Source: Marinococcus luteus_A (GTDB lineage Bacteria > Bacillota > Bacilli > Bacillales > Marinococcaceae). Taken from it: a stretch of DNA of 64,000 bases. The notes below the pieces were generated by a model that ran no database searches, was not told the DNA's origin, and was given only the letters and a program-made list of their open reading frames with translations. Location of the stretch: the NCBI RefSeq assembly GCF_034497705.1, contig NZ_JAXRUV010000001.1:558001-622000 (forward strand). Direction: 5' to 3'. Positions 1-7,111 of the stretch are shown here, piece by piece (position 1 is the first letter of the stretch; every line of letters begins with the position of its first letter). The position numbers and the translations under genes were made by a program.

Positions 1-78
1 TTCCGGCTCCGGCAGGGCAATGTCCTCTTCCTTTAACTGGCCGGGGTCTCCGGCTTTATTTAGTACAAGTGCTTTCAT
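1..78 (-). CDS. MDR-family (quinone oxidoreductase/zinc alcohol dehydrogenase-like) protein, 5' fragment
   Basis: Only the first 26 codons are inside the window; the rest lies beyond the left edge. The translated start, MKALVLNKAGDP followed by a run of acidic residues and PEPE, is the typical opening of medium-chain dehydrogenase/reductases, in which a short beta strand is followed by a Leu-Pro-Glu-Pro turn. A strong AGGAGG ribosome binding site sits seven bases before the ATG. The gene is divergent from cheV across about 140 bp. Substrate and cofactor cannot be judged from this fragment, and the family assignment rests on the N-terminal pattern only. Confidence 0.6.
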   Translation of the reverse strand, partial: MKALVLNKAGDPGQLKEEDIALPEPE

Positions 79-161
79 TCTATCAACCTCCTGTCCTCCC
101 TATACCTTCCACCTGCAAACCAAAAACATCCAAAAAATAAAAACTCCTGCCTGAATGCCTT

Positions 162-187
162 TAACACCTGCCCGCCGGGACCGATAT
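162..187 (+). promoter_or_regulatory. Sigma-D (flagellar/chemotaxis) type promoter of cheV
   Basis: The sequence TAAC, a 14-base spacer and ACCGATAT matches the Bacillus sigma-D consensus (TAAA, about 15 bases, GCCGATAT) with two substitutions. It lies about 30 bp before the cheV start codon. In B. subtilis, chemotaxis genes are commonly in the sigma-D regulon, so position and gene agree. Assignment is by motif only. Confidence 0.6.
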
Positions 188-217
188 ATGAAGTAAAGAG
201 ACCAGGAGGGAAACGGA

Positions 218-1135
218 ATGTCCTTAGCTAGCGAAAAAAACATTTTATTAGAATCCGGGACGAATGAGCTCGAAATCGTTCTTTTTTCCGTCGGAAGCAG
301 TCAGTTTGGCATCAATGTGTTAAAGGTACGAGAAATCATTCATCAGGTGGAGGTGACTCCCGTCCCCAATCACCATGAGCATGTCAAAGGGATTGTCCGG
401 CTGCGCAATGAAGTGATTCCGGTGATCGACTTAAAAAAAGTGCTTCACCACGACGGGGTAGATGACGCCCGGCATGACAAATACATTATCGCAGAGCTCA
501 ATCAGGTGAAGGTAGCGTTTCATGTCGAAGAAGTATCTCGTATTCACCGCATCAACTGGGAGGATATTGAAAAGCCTAACGCCCTGTCCCAGGGGCTCGA
601 AGCACGCTCCATCGGTATTGTGAAAATGGAGCATGCCATGGTCTTTCTGCTTGATTACGAAAAAATCATTAGCGACATTTCCCCGGACACCCTGTTTGAC
701 CAGCACCTGCCGACGTACAGGCCGGACCGGGAAAACACGACCGTGTTAATTGCGGAGGATTCGCCGGTGCTCAAGCATCTGATTGTCGATACACTCGCAG
801 AAGCCGGCTACAAGCAGCACCGCTCCTTTGAAAACGGCCGGGAAGCGTACGAGTATCTCGAGGAATTACTCGCAGACGACGCCGCGGCCAGCCTGCCGGA
901 TCTCGTCATTACAGACATTGAAATGCCGCAGATGGACGGCCATCATCTGACGAAAAAAATCAAGGACCATGAAAGCCTCCGCAGTCTTCCGGTCATTATT
1001 TTTTCCTCTCTGATTACCGCGGATTTGTTTCACAAAGGAGAAAAAGTCGGGGCCGATGCCCAGGTGAGCAAGCCCGAAATTAATACACTGGTAAAAACAA
1101 TCGACAGCTGCATCCGCGCTGCTGCCGGCCGCTGA
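218..1135 (+). CDS. cheV: Chemotaxis coupling/adaptation protein CheV
   Basis: Cytoplasmic chemotaxis protein of 305 residues that couples receptors to CheA and helps adaptation through phosphorylation. The N-terminal half (about residues 15-155) is a CheW-like domain with the typical FGINVLKVREI and VIPVIDL segments. The C-terminal half (about 174-300) is a response-regulator receiver: acidic D181, phospho-acceptor D233 in ITDIEMPQMDG, and conserved Lys in SKPE near 285. Length agrees with B. subtilis CheV (about 300). ATG is preceded by AGGAGGG at good spacing. The gene appears monocistronic, with a sigma-D-like promoter in front and a hairpin terminator behind. No other motility genes are visible nearby, which is usual for cheV. 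Confidence 0.95.
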   Translation: MSLASEKNILLESGTNELEIVLFSVGSSQFGINVLKVREIIHQVEVTPVPNHHEHVKGIVRLRNEVIPVIDLKKVLHHDGVDDARHDKYIIAELNQVKVAFHVEEVSRIHRINWEDIEKPNALSQGLEARSIGIVKMEHAMVFLLDYEKIISDISPDTLFDQHLPTYRPDRENTTVLIAEDSPVLKHLIVDTLAEAGYKQHRSFENGREAYEYLEELLADDAAASLPDLVITDIEMPQMDGHHLTKKIKDHESLRSLPVIIFSSLITADLFHKGEKVGADAQVSKPEINTLVKTIDSCIRAAAGR

Positions 1136-1147
1136 ACCACCGATGGA

Positions 1148-1180
1148 GCCTCTCTGCGAGCAAGCAGAGGGGCTTTTTTT
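1148..1180 (+). terminator. Rho-independent terminator of cheV
   Basis: GCCTCTCTGC pairs with GCAGAGGGGC (one G-U pair) around a six-base loop, followed directly by seven T. It starts 13 bp after the cheV stop. Confidence 0.85.
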
Positions 1181-1212
1181 ATAAAAAATTCGAAAAAATT
1201 GAGAAATAACCG

Positions 1213-1261
1213 TTGACTGTATTATAACAACGGTATATAATTTGAATTACATTATAACAAC
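1213..1261 (+). promoter_or_regulatory. Sigma-A promoter with two exact 11-bp direct repeats (candidate operator)
   Basis: TTGACT (1213-1218), a 17-bp spacer and TATAAT (1236-1241) form a near-consensus sigma-A promoter. The 11-mer ATTATAACAAC occurs at 1221-1231, inside the spacer, and again at 1251-1261, around or just after the expected start of transcription. Start-to-start distance is 30 bp, about three helical turns, so both copies face the same side of the DNA. This is the geometry expected for a repressor operator. A 10-base copy (TTATAACAAC) occurs at 1443-1452, upstream of mrfA. The binding protein is unknown. Confidence 0.7.
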
Positions 1262-1286
1262 ATTAACGAAAAGGAGCGATTTTAGG

Positions 1287-1388
1287 ATGCGTCATTTCAC
1301 AAGATCGAAAGAAGACCGTTACACCCCGGAAGAGGAAAATCAGACGATTCTCGACATGATTAATGACTATCACACCAACACTAAATAA
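1287..1388 (+). CDS. Putative 33-residue microprotein
   Basis: A 33-codon reading frame (MRHFTRSKEDRYTPEE and onward, ending HTNTK) starts with ATG ten bases after AAGGAG. It has its own consensus promoter with operator-like repeats and its own strong terminator 13 bp after the stop, so it is a complete transcription unit. The peptide is very charged and hydrophilic, with no membrane segment, signal peptide or cysteine. The N-terminal third is basic and the middle acidic. I do not recognise a family. It could be a small regulatory peptide, or the transcript could act as an RNA, but the good ribosome binding site favours translation. Confidence 0.6.
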   Translation: MRHFTRSKEDRYTPEEENQTILDMINDYHTNTK

Positions 1389-1401
1389 CGCTCACGTCTC
1401 G

Positions 1402-1439
1402 AAAAGGCTTCCCGCAACGGTATGCGGGAAGCCTTTTCT
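1402..1439 (+). terminator. Rho-independent terminator of the microprotein unit
   Basis: AAGGCTTCCCGCA pairs with TGCGGGAAGCCTT around ACGGTA, a long perfect stem, followed by TTCTGTG. The A-rich left flank means it could also work on the other strand. Confidence 0.85.
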
Positions 1440-1442
1440 GTG

Positions 1443-1495
1443 TTATAACAACAAAAACAGCCGGGATAGAAAAACAAACATACATTCGCTATAAT
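1443..1495 (+). promoter_or_regulatory. mrfA promoter with LexA-like box in the spacer
   Basis: TATAAT at 1490-1495 with a weak TAGAAA -35 at 1467-1472 gives a 17-bp spacer. Inside it, positions 1475-1488 read on the minus strand CGAATGTATGTTTG, which matches the Bacillus LexA/DinR consensus CGAACRNRYGTTYG at every position but one. A box between -35 and -10 would block RNA polymerase directly. The 10-base element TTATAACAAC shared with the upstream microprotein promoter lies at 1443-1452. Motif reading only; LexA binding is inferred. Confidence 0.5.
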
Positions 1496-1519
1496 GGGAA
1501 TATGCTGAGGTGAGCAACC

Positions 1520-3832
1520 ATGAAAAAACAATCCTTACAGGAATTAATGCAGTGGATGAAAACTGACACGTCCATTGCGCCCAATATAGAATTCTGGCAT
1601 ACCGTGGAGGCACGGCCGGCCAAAACAGCAGCCTTCCCGGAACAGCTGCATGAGCGCCTGCGCGCCGGTCTTGCCGCCCGCGGCATCGATTCGCTGTACA
1701 CCCATCAGCATTCCGCGTTTGAAGAGGCTTACGGGCGGAAGGCCAATGTCGTCACCATCACGCCGACCGCCTCTGGGAAAACGCTATGCTACAACCTCCC
1801 GGTGCTGCAGACGATCATGGACGAGCCGGAGGCACGCGCTCTGTATCTGTTTCCGACGAAGGCCCTCGCCCAGGACCAGAAAAGCGAAATCAATGAATTT
1901 ATCGAAGAGATCGGAGCCTCCATCAACAGCTATACGTATGACGGAGACACGCCGCCGACCATCCGGCAGTCAATCCGGCGCGCCGGCCATATCGTCATGA
2001 CCAACCCAGACATGCTGCACTCGGCCATTCTTCCGCACCATACCAAATGGGTGTCGCTGTTTGAGCACCTGCGCTATATCGTGATTGATGAAATTCATAC
2101 GTACCGCGGGGTATTCGGGAGCCACGTGGCGAACGTCCTGCGCCGGCTGCTTCGCATTGCCCGCTACTACGGGGCCGAGCCGACCTTTATCACGACCTCC
2201 GCGACGATCGCCAACCCGCGTGAGCTCGCCGAAACCCTTACCGAACAGCCCTTTGAGCTCGTGGACAACAACGGGGCGCCGCAGGGGAAAAAGCATTTCG
2301 TATTTTACAACCCGCCGGTCATTAACGAAGCGATGAATATCCGAAAAGGGGTCCTTTCCGAAGTGAACCGGCTCGCCAATACGTTTCTCGAGCAGCACGT
2401 TCAGACCATTGTGTTTACGAAAAGTCGGGTAATGGTGGAGGTTATTTTAAGCCATCTGCAGCATTTGAACAGCAGGCAGACCGGCCAGCAGAGCCTCGTG
2501 ACCGGCTACCGCGGCGGCTACCTTCCCAACCAGCGGCGGGCCATTGAGGAAGGGCTGCGTTCCGGCGATATTATGGGCGTGATTTCCACCAACGCTCTCG
2601 AGCTTGGCGTTGACATCGGGCAGCTGCAGGTATGCATCATGTCCGGCTATCCGGGCTCGATTGCAAGCGCCTGGCAGCAGGCCGGGCGTGCGGGACGGCG
2701 CCAGTCGGAGTCGCTGATCGTCATGATCGCAAGCTCCAACCCGATTGACCAGTACATGATCCAACATTCCGATTACTTTCTGGAGAAAAACCCGGAAACC
2801 GCGCGCATCCATCCCGATAACCTGATCATTCTTGTGGACCATGTGAAATGTGCCGCCTTTGAACTGCCATTCCGGGACAACGACACGTTCGGCGGCGTTG
2901 ATGTAAACGACGTGCTCGAGTACCTGTCGGAGGAAAACGTCGTGCACCACCGGGGCTCCAAATGGTACTGGATGAGCGATGCGTTTCCGGCGCACGGCAT
3001 CAGCCTGCGCTCGGCCTCGCAGGAAAACGTCGTCATCATCGACCAGACGGTGCCGTCCGCCTCCAAGGTGATCGGGCAGATGGACCGGTTCAGCGCGATG
3101 ACCCTGCTGCATGACGAAGCCATTTACATTCACCAGGGCGTGCAGTACCAGGTCATTTATCTGGACTGGGACGAGAAAAAAGCGTATGTGGAGGAGGTGC
3201 GGGTCGACTACTACACTGATGCCAACATGGCCGTCGAGCTGAAGGTACTCGAAGAGGATAAAACGTCCGACTATCCGTCTTACCACGCCGGCTTTGGGGA
3301 TGTGATGGTGCACGCCAAGGTGACCATCTTTAAAAAAATCAAACTGACGACGTTTGAAAACATCGGCTCCGGAACCGTGCATCTGCCGGAGGAGGAGCTG
3401 CATACGAATGCCTGCTGGCTTCATTTCCCCGAAGAGACCGTTCGGGAGTTTGGGCGCGACACGCTGGAGCAGGCAATGATGGGGCTTGCGAATGTGCTCC
3501 GGCACACGGCGCCCGTCCGGGTCATGTGCGATCCGTCCGACATCCACGTCGTGCCGCAGATGAAGGCGACCCATTCCGAGCAGCCGACCATCTTTTTATA
3601 CGACCGCTATCCGGGCGGCGTCGGGCTGTCCTCTACTATTTTCACCGACCTGCCCGAGGTGCTTGGCGACTGCGCCTCGTTGATTGAGGCCTGTCCGTGT
3701 CACGACGGCTGCCCTTCCTGCATCGGGTCGGATATTATGCTGAGCGGAAACACGAAGGCGACCGTGCTCGCATTCATTCACCGGCTTCAGGCCGAACAGG
3801 AGGTGAGTACCGACCGTGAGCATGAAAAATAA
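1520..3832 (+). CDS. mrfA: MrfA (YprA) DEAD/DEAH-like DNA helicase, mitomycin-lesion repair
   Basis: Superfamily 2 helicase of 770 residues, the YprA family with a DUF1998-type C-terminal zinc region. In B. subtilis MrfA works with the nuclease MrfB in a UvrABC-independent excision repair route for mitomycin C adducts. Visible motifs: Walker A TPTASGKT (81-88), Walker B variant DEIH (190-193), SAT-type motif TTSATIA, and motif VI QQAGRAGRRQ. Near the C-terminus four cysteines (C725, C727, C731, C734 in CPCHDGCPSC) form the expected metal-binding cluster. ATG follows a GAGGTGAG site. It overlaps mrfB by 17 bp, so the two are probably translationally coupled. The promoter carries a LexA-like box. 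Confidence 0.93.
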   Translation: MKKQSLQELMQWMKTDTSIAPNIEFWHTVEARPAKTAAFPEQLHERLRAGLAARGIDSLYTHQHSAFEEAYGRKANVVTITPTASGKTLCYNLPVLQTIMDEPEARALYLFPTKALAQDQKSEINEFIEEIGASINSYTYDGDTPPTIRQSIRRAGHIVMTNPDMLHSAILPHHTKWVSLFEHLRYIVIDEIHTYRGVFGSHVANVLRRLLRIARYYGAEPTFITTSATIANPRELAETLTEQPFELVDNNGAPQGKKHFVFYNPPVINEAMNIRKGVLSEVNRLANTFLEQHVQTIVFTKSRVMVEVILSHLQHLNSRQTGQQSLVTGYRGGYLPNQRRAIEEGLRSGDIMGVISTNALELGVDIGQLQVCIMSGYPGSIASAWQQAGRAGRRQSESLIVMIASSNPIDQYMIQHSDYFLEKNPETARIHPDNLIILVDHVKCAAFELPFRDNDTFGGVDVNDVLEYLSEENVVHHRGSKWYWMSDAFPAHGISLRSASQENVVIIDQTVPSASKVIGQMDRFSAMTLLHDEAIYIHQGVQYQVIYLDWDEKKAYVEEVRVDYYTDANMAVELKVLEEDKTSDYPSYHAGFGDVMVHAKVTIFKKIKLTTFENIGSGTVHLPEEELHTNACWLHFPEETVREFGRDTLEQAMMGLANVLRHTAPVRVMCDPSDIHVVPQMKATHSEQPTIFLYDRYPGGVGLSSTIFTDLPEVLGDCASLIEACPCHDGCPSCIGSDIMLSGNTKATVLAFIHRLQAEQEVSTDREHEK

Positions 3833-5066
3833 ACTCAAACGAATGAAAACGCATCTGCAGGAGGAAGCCCCTTCTGCTCCCGCTCCTCCCGAAGAAAATA
3901 GGGAGGAGGCAGGGATTTTGCACCTCGACGAATGGGAAGCCTTTGGCGCGGTGCCGAAGCATTACGACGGGGAAACGATTTTAAAACGGACCGTGACGTA
4001 TCCGCTTGACTACACTCACGGCAGCGCCTCGTTTGGCGAACTGTTCACCGTGTTTGACCGATGGAAGAAGGAGCCCGCGTTTCATCCGCTGCATCCGGAG
4101 GGCCGGCGGCCGGAGGACCTGCTGTTTTTTGATACCGAGACGACCGGGCTGAAAGGAGGGACCGGCACCACCATCTTTCTGCTTGGCGGGGCCCGGGTTT
4201 ACAGCGACCGCGTCGAGGTGTCGCAGTACTTTCTCCCCGGCCCGGAGCATGAAGTGGCGCTTTATCATTATTTTCTGACCGAATGCTATTCGGCGGAAAA
4301 CCTGGTCACCTATAACGGGAAGTCGTTTGACTGGCCCCAGGTGCAGACCCGGCATACGCTTGTGCGTAATCAGGTGCCAAAGCTTCCGGCCTTCGGCCAC
4401 TTTGATCTTCTGCACGCGAGCCGGCGCCTGTTTGCCGATCGGCTGGAATCGTGCCGGCTGAGCGTGGTGGAACGGGATATTCTCGGATTTGTCCGCCACG
4501 ACGACACCCCGGGCTACCTCGCGCCGATGCTGTACTTTGACTACGTGAACGAAGGGCTTCCCGAATTTGTCACCGGGATTATGGAGCATAACGAGCAGGA
4601 TATTTTGTCACTGATCACGCTTTACATTGATATTTCCAAACGAATTCTTGCGGACGGCACAGGCGAAAAACAGTCGCTTGCCGTCGCCAAGTGGTTTGAT
4701 CAGCAGAAGGAATGGACGAAAAGCGCCCAGCACTACACCGCAATGGTCGAAAGCGGGGACGAGGACAGCGAAACGATGCACCGTTACGGCGTCAATTTAA
4801 AAAAACAGCACCGATACGCCGAAGCCATCCCCTGGTTTGAAAAGGTGTGGGAGCGAAACGAGAATTCGCGTTATACGCTTGAGGCCGGCGTGGAGCTCGC
4901 CAAATGGGAAGAGCACCAGGCGAAAAACCCCGAGCGGGCGCTGTTGTACGCCGCAGGGGTCCAGACCAAGGCCGAACGCGCAGGAATCATGCTTCCGGCC
5001 GGGCAACAGGCGGACCTGCACAAACGGCTTGAGCGGCTGATGAGCAAACGGGGGCGGACGTCTTGA
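3816..5066 (+). CDS. mrfB: MrfB (YprB) DEDD-type exonuclease with TPR tail
   Basis: A 416-residue partner of MrfA. The central region (about 100-270) is an RNase H-fold DEDD exonuclease: first acidic pair in FFDTETTGLKGG, the middle Asp in YNGKSFDWPQ, and a final HNEQDILSL block. The C-terminal 130 residues look like tetratricopeptide helices (ESGDEDSETMHRYGVNLKK and following). The acidic, proline-rich N-terminus is probably disordered. Length matches B. subtilis YprB. The GTG at 3816 has AGGAGG upstream inside mrfA; ATG at 3822 is an alternative two codons on. Its stop codon overlaps the TTG start of ypsA. Confidence 0.9.
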   Translation: MSMKNKLKRMKTHLQEEAPSAPAPPEENREEAGILHLDEWEAFGAVPKHYDGETILKRTVTYPLDYTHGSASFGELFTVFDRWKKEPAFHPLHPEGRRPEDLLFFDTETTGLKGGTGTTIFLLGGARVYSDRVEVSQYFLPGPEHEVALYHYFLTECYSAENLVTYNGKSFDWPQVQTRHTLVRNQVPKLPAFGHFDLLHASRRLFADRLESCRLSVVERDILGFVRHDDTPGYLAPMLYFDYVNEGLPEFVTGIMEHNEQDILSLITLYIDISKRILADGTGEKQSLAVAKWFDQQKEWTKSAQHYTAMVESGDEDSETMHRYGVNLKKQHRYAEAIPWFEKVWERNENSRYTLEAGVELAKWEEHQAKNPERALLYAAGVQTKAERAGIMLPAGQQADLHKRLERLMSKRGRTS

Positions 5067-5620
5067 GGCGGCTCGCAGCGACCGGCTATAAGCCGGCAGA
5101 GCTCGGCATCTTCAAAGACGACGCCCCGGAAATTGCCTACATCCGAAAAACACTCGAAAAGCGGCTGCGGGCGCTGATTGAAGAAGGAAGCGAATGGCTG
5201 ATTATTTCCGGGCAGCCCGGCGTGGAATGGTGGGCGGCTGAAGCATGGAACGCGCTGCGGGAGGAGTATGACCATATCCAGCTCGCTGTGCTTGAGCCAT
5301 TTCTCGAACAGGACTCCATCTGGCCGGAGCACGTCCGCACCGCTTACGCGGAGCTGAAGCAGAGCGCAGACTACGTGGACGCGATTTCCAAGCGCCCGTA
5401 CGTCAATCCGTCGCAGCTGAAGGCCAAAAACGACTTTATTATTTCTCATACGGACGCCCTTTTGATTCTGTATGACGAGGAGCAGGAGGGCGTGCCCAGG
5501 TATATGCTAGCCTCCGCCGAAAGACGCCAGGAGAGTGACCATTATCCGGTCTATACCATTGTGCCGGAGGACCTCGAGGAAACCGTGCGCGAGGAAACCG
5601 AACGGGAATGGGACGGATAG
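5063..5620 (+). CDS. ypsA: YpsA family SLOG-domain protein (DUF1273)
   Basis: A 185-residue protein of the YpsA family, a Rossmann-like SLOG fold predicted to bind a nucleotide or nucleotide-derived ligand. In B. subtilis YpsA is linked to cell division and oxidative stress together with GpsB. The start MRRLAATGYKPAELGIF matches the conserved family N-terminus, which fixes the TTG start codon; this TTG overlaps the mrfB stop as TTGA. The central ISGQPGVEWWAAEA segment is the typical glycine-containing ligand loop, and the end YTIVPEDLEE is also characteristic. The ribosome binding site is weak, consistent with coupling to mrfB. A degenerate acidic tail closes the protein. Molecular function is not established. 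Confidence 0.88.
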   Translation: MRRLAATGYKPAELGIFKDDAPEIAYIRKTLEKRLRALIEEGSEWLIISGQPGVEWWAAEAWNALREEYDHIQLAVLEPFLEQDSIWPEHVRTAYAELKQSADYVDAISKRPYVNPSQLKAKNDFIISHTDALLILYDEEQEGVPRYMLASAERRQESDHYPVYTIVPEDLEETVREETEREWDG

Positions 5621-5634
5621 ATGCGGGAAGGAAA

Positions 5635-5664
5635 TTGACTTTTTTTATGTATTCTGAAAGAATA
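5635..5664 (+). promoter_or_regulatory. Candidate sigma-A promoter of gpsB
   Basis: TTGACT at 5635-5640 is followed by a T-rich spacer and an imperfect -10 (AGAATA, 5659-5664, 18-bp spacer). It lies in the 130-bp gap between ypsA and gpsB, where no terminator is seen. The -10 is weak, so this is tentative. Confidence 0.4.
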
Positions 5665-5751
5665 TAAGCAGATAAATGCGTGGTCGTCCGCCCGGCAGGC
5701 GCCGGCGGCTGCGAATGTATCATACAAATAAAGCAGAGGTGGTCCTTGCTG

Positions 5752-6138
5752 ATGGAACAGACACAGTTATCTGCCAAAGACATTTTAGACAAAGATTTTA
5801 AAAACAGTGTCAAAGGCTACAACAAAGACGAAGTCGACCAATTTTTGGACATTATTATTCAGGACTATGAACGGTTCGAACAGAAAGTGCGTGAGCTCGA
5901 AGACCAGCTGAACCGCTCGCCGGAGCAGCGGACAGCCGCATCGCCGGAAGGAGATTCCCGCTATCAGCGCACCGTGACCTCGTCGACCTCCACCCGGTCC
6001 GAAAGCAGCGCCGGCAGTACGGACACCGCTTCGAACACCACCGCAGCCGAACCGGTCGCCGGGACAACCAATTACGATATTTTAAAAAGGCTCTCAAACC
6101 TCGAAAAAGAAGTATTCGGCAAGAAATTATACGATTAA
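5752..6138 (+). CDS. gpsB: Cell-cycle protein GpsB
   Basis: A 128-residue DivIVA-like cytoplasmic protein that in Bacillus shuttles PBP1/PonA between septum and side wall. The N-terminal domain (1-65) carries the DivIVA signature: LSAKDILDKDFKNSVKGYN, DEVDQFLDIIIQDYE, then a coiled coil (RFEQKVRELEDQL). A Ser/Thr-rich linker (about 70-105) leads to the C-terminal trimerisation helix (YDILKRLSNLEKEVFGKK). ATG at 5752 is chosen because AGAGGTGG is nine bases upstream and the family begins here; an in-frame extension to 5680 is possible but lacks a site and conservation. Neighbours ypsA and rnpB are as in B. subtilis. Confidence 0.95.
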   Translation: MEQTQLSAKDILDKDFKNSVKGYNKDEVDQFLDIIIQDYERFEQKVRELEDQLNRSPEQRTAASPEGDSRYQRTVTSSTSTRSESSAGSTDTASNTTAAEPVAGTTNYDILKRLSNLEKEVFGKKLYD

Positions 6139-6156
6139 AGGCGGGGACGCGGGCAT

Positions 6157-6564
6157 ATGCGTACGATTCATATTGACGGAGCGAGCGCTGGCCAGCCCGG
6201 TCCTTCCGGTATCGGCATATTTGTGAAGCACGATGACGGGAGCGTGGAGGAATTTTCCCGACCGCTCGGCTGCCTGACCAACAATGAAGCGGAATTTGAA
6301 GCGTGCGTGCAGGCGTATGAGCTCTGCCGCGAGCGCGGCTGGCATTCGGCCTCGATCCGGACCGATTCGCAGCTAGTAAATGCGTCGGTGGAAAAACGGT
6401 TTGTGAAACGAAAGCTCTATCAGCCGTATTTAACCAAAATCCTGCGTGCCGAAGAGGAACTGCCCCTTTGTTTTCTCAAATGGGTGCCCTCCCGGGACAA
6501 CCGCGCGGCCGACCGGCTGGCCAGGCAGGCCGTGCTCGCTTCGGGCACGGGCGATCGGTGCTGA
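6157..6564 (+). CDS. RNase HI-like protein
   Basis: A 135-residue protein of the short RNase HI family lacking the basic protrusion, resembling B. subtilis YpdQ/YpeP. All four DEDD carboxylates seem present: D7 in HIDGASAG, E46 in TNNEAEF, D70 in RTDSQLV and D119 in NRAADRLA. It should therefore be able to cut RNA in RNA-DNA hybrids, although YpdQ of B. subtilis is reported without detectable activity. ATG follows a GGCGGGG sequence 18 bp after gpsB, suggesting co-transcription. A strong rnpB promoter begins just after the stop. Confidence 0.85.
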   Translation: MRTIHIDGASAGQPGPSGIGIFVKHDDGSVEEFSRPLGCLTNNEAEFEACVQAYELCRERGWHSASIRTDSQLVNASVEKRFVKRKLYQPYLTKILRAEEELPLCFLKWVPSRDNRAADRLARQAVLASGTGDRC

Positions 6565-6580
6565 TCCCCAGTTTCTTTGC

Positions 6581-6609
6581 TTGCTTCTTGCGCCTGGAAC
6601 CGATATAAT
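6581..6609 (+). promoter_or_regulatory. Sigma-A promoter of rnpB
   Basis: TTGCTT (6581-6586), exactly 17 bp, TATAAT (6604-6609). The mature RNA is predicted to begin about 18 bases later. Confidence 0.8.
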
Positions 6610-6626
6610 AGCACCTGGCCATAAAG

Positions 6627-7030
6627 AGCCGGGACCGTTCAGGTAATCGCTGTATGTACCCATACAGAGGAAAGTCCATGCTCGCACAGCCTGAGACGGC
6701 TGTAGTGTTCGTGTCTGACGAAACCATAAGTCAGAGCAGCTTCGTTTCGGAGCTGACGGCGGGGAAACAGCCTGTGTCCTGCCGGATATGGCTGGAGTAC
6801 CCTGAACAGTGCCACAGTGACGTAGTCCGGCTGGAAACGGCCGGAGTGGAACGCGGTAAACCCCTCGAGCGAGAAACCCAAAATTAGGTAGGGGCGCCTT
6901 TCGGAAGAAATTCAACGGAACGAAAGGGCAGAACGTTTTCTGCAGATAGATGATTACCACCCGAGTGCAAGGTGAACAGCCGCTGGCAGCACAAGGGAAC
7001 AGAACATGGCTTACACGAACGGTCCCGGCT
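6627..7030 (+). ncRNA. rnpB: RNase P RNA, type B
   Basis: The catalytic RNA of ribonuclease P, which removes 5' leaders from tRNA precursors together with RnpA protein. Universally conserved blocks are easily read: GAGGAAAGTCCATGCTCGC near the 5' end, GTGCCACAGTGACG, GGAACGCGGTAAACCCCTCG, GCGAGAAACCCAAA, and GATAGATGATTACC near the 3' side. The ends AGCCGGGACCGTTC and GAACGGTCCCGGCT pair perfectly over 14 bp as helix P1, which sets the boundaries at about 404 nt. The layout resembles the Bacillus (type B) architecture, and the position between gpsB and ypsC is as in B. subtilis. Confidence 0.97.
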
Positions 7031-7040
7031 TCTTGAAGCA

Positions 7041-7072
7041 AAACCCCTGGAGTATAATTCAGGGGTTTTTTT
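7041..7072 (+). terminator. Rho-independent terminator of rnpB
   Basis: AACCCCTG and CAGGGGTT pair around GAGTATAATT, followed by a T run, eleven bases after helix P1 of rnpB. Confidence 0.85.
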
Positions 7073-7111
7073 AGTAGATATGAACGGACATTGACGTCCA
7101 AGGAGGAACCT

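Noticed and set aside
2447..3574. Long open frame opposite mrfA on the minus strand
   Set aside because: It is a mirror frame caused by GC-rich codon use of mrfA; composition is unnatural and there is no ribosome site.
5680..5751. N-terminal extension of gpsB
   Set aside because: No ribosome site and not part of the conserved GpsB start; ATG at 5752 fits spacing and homology.
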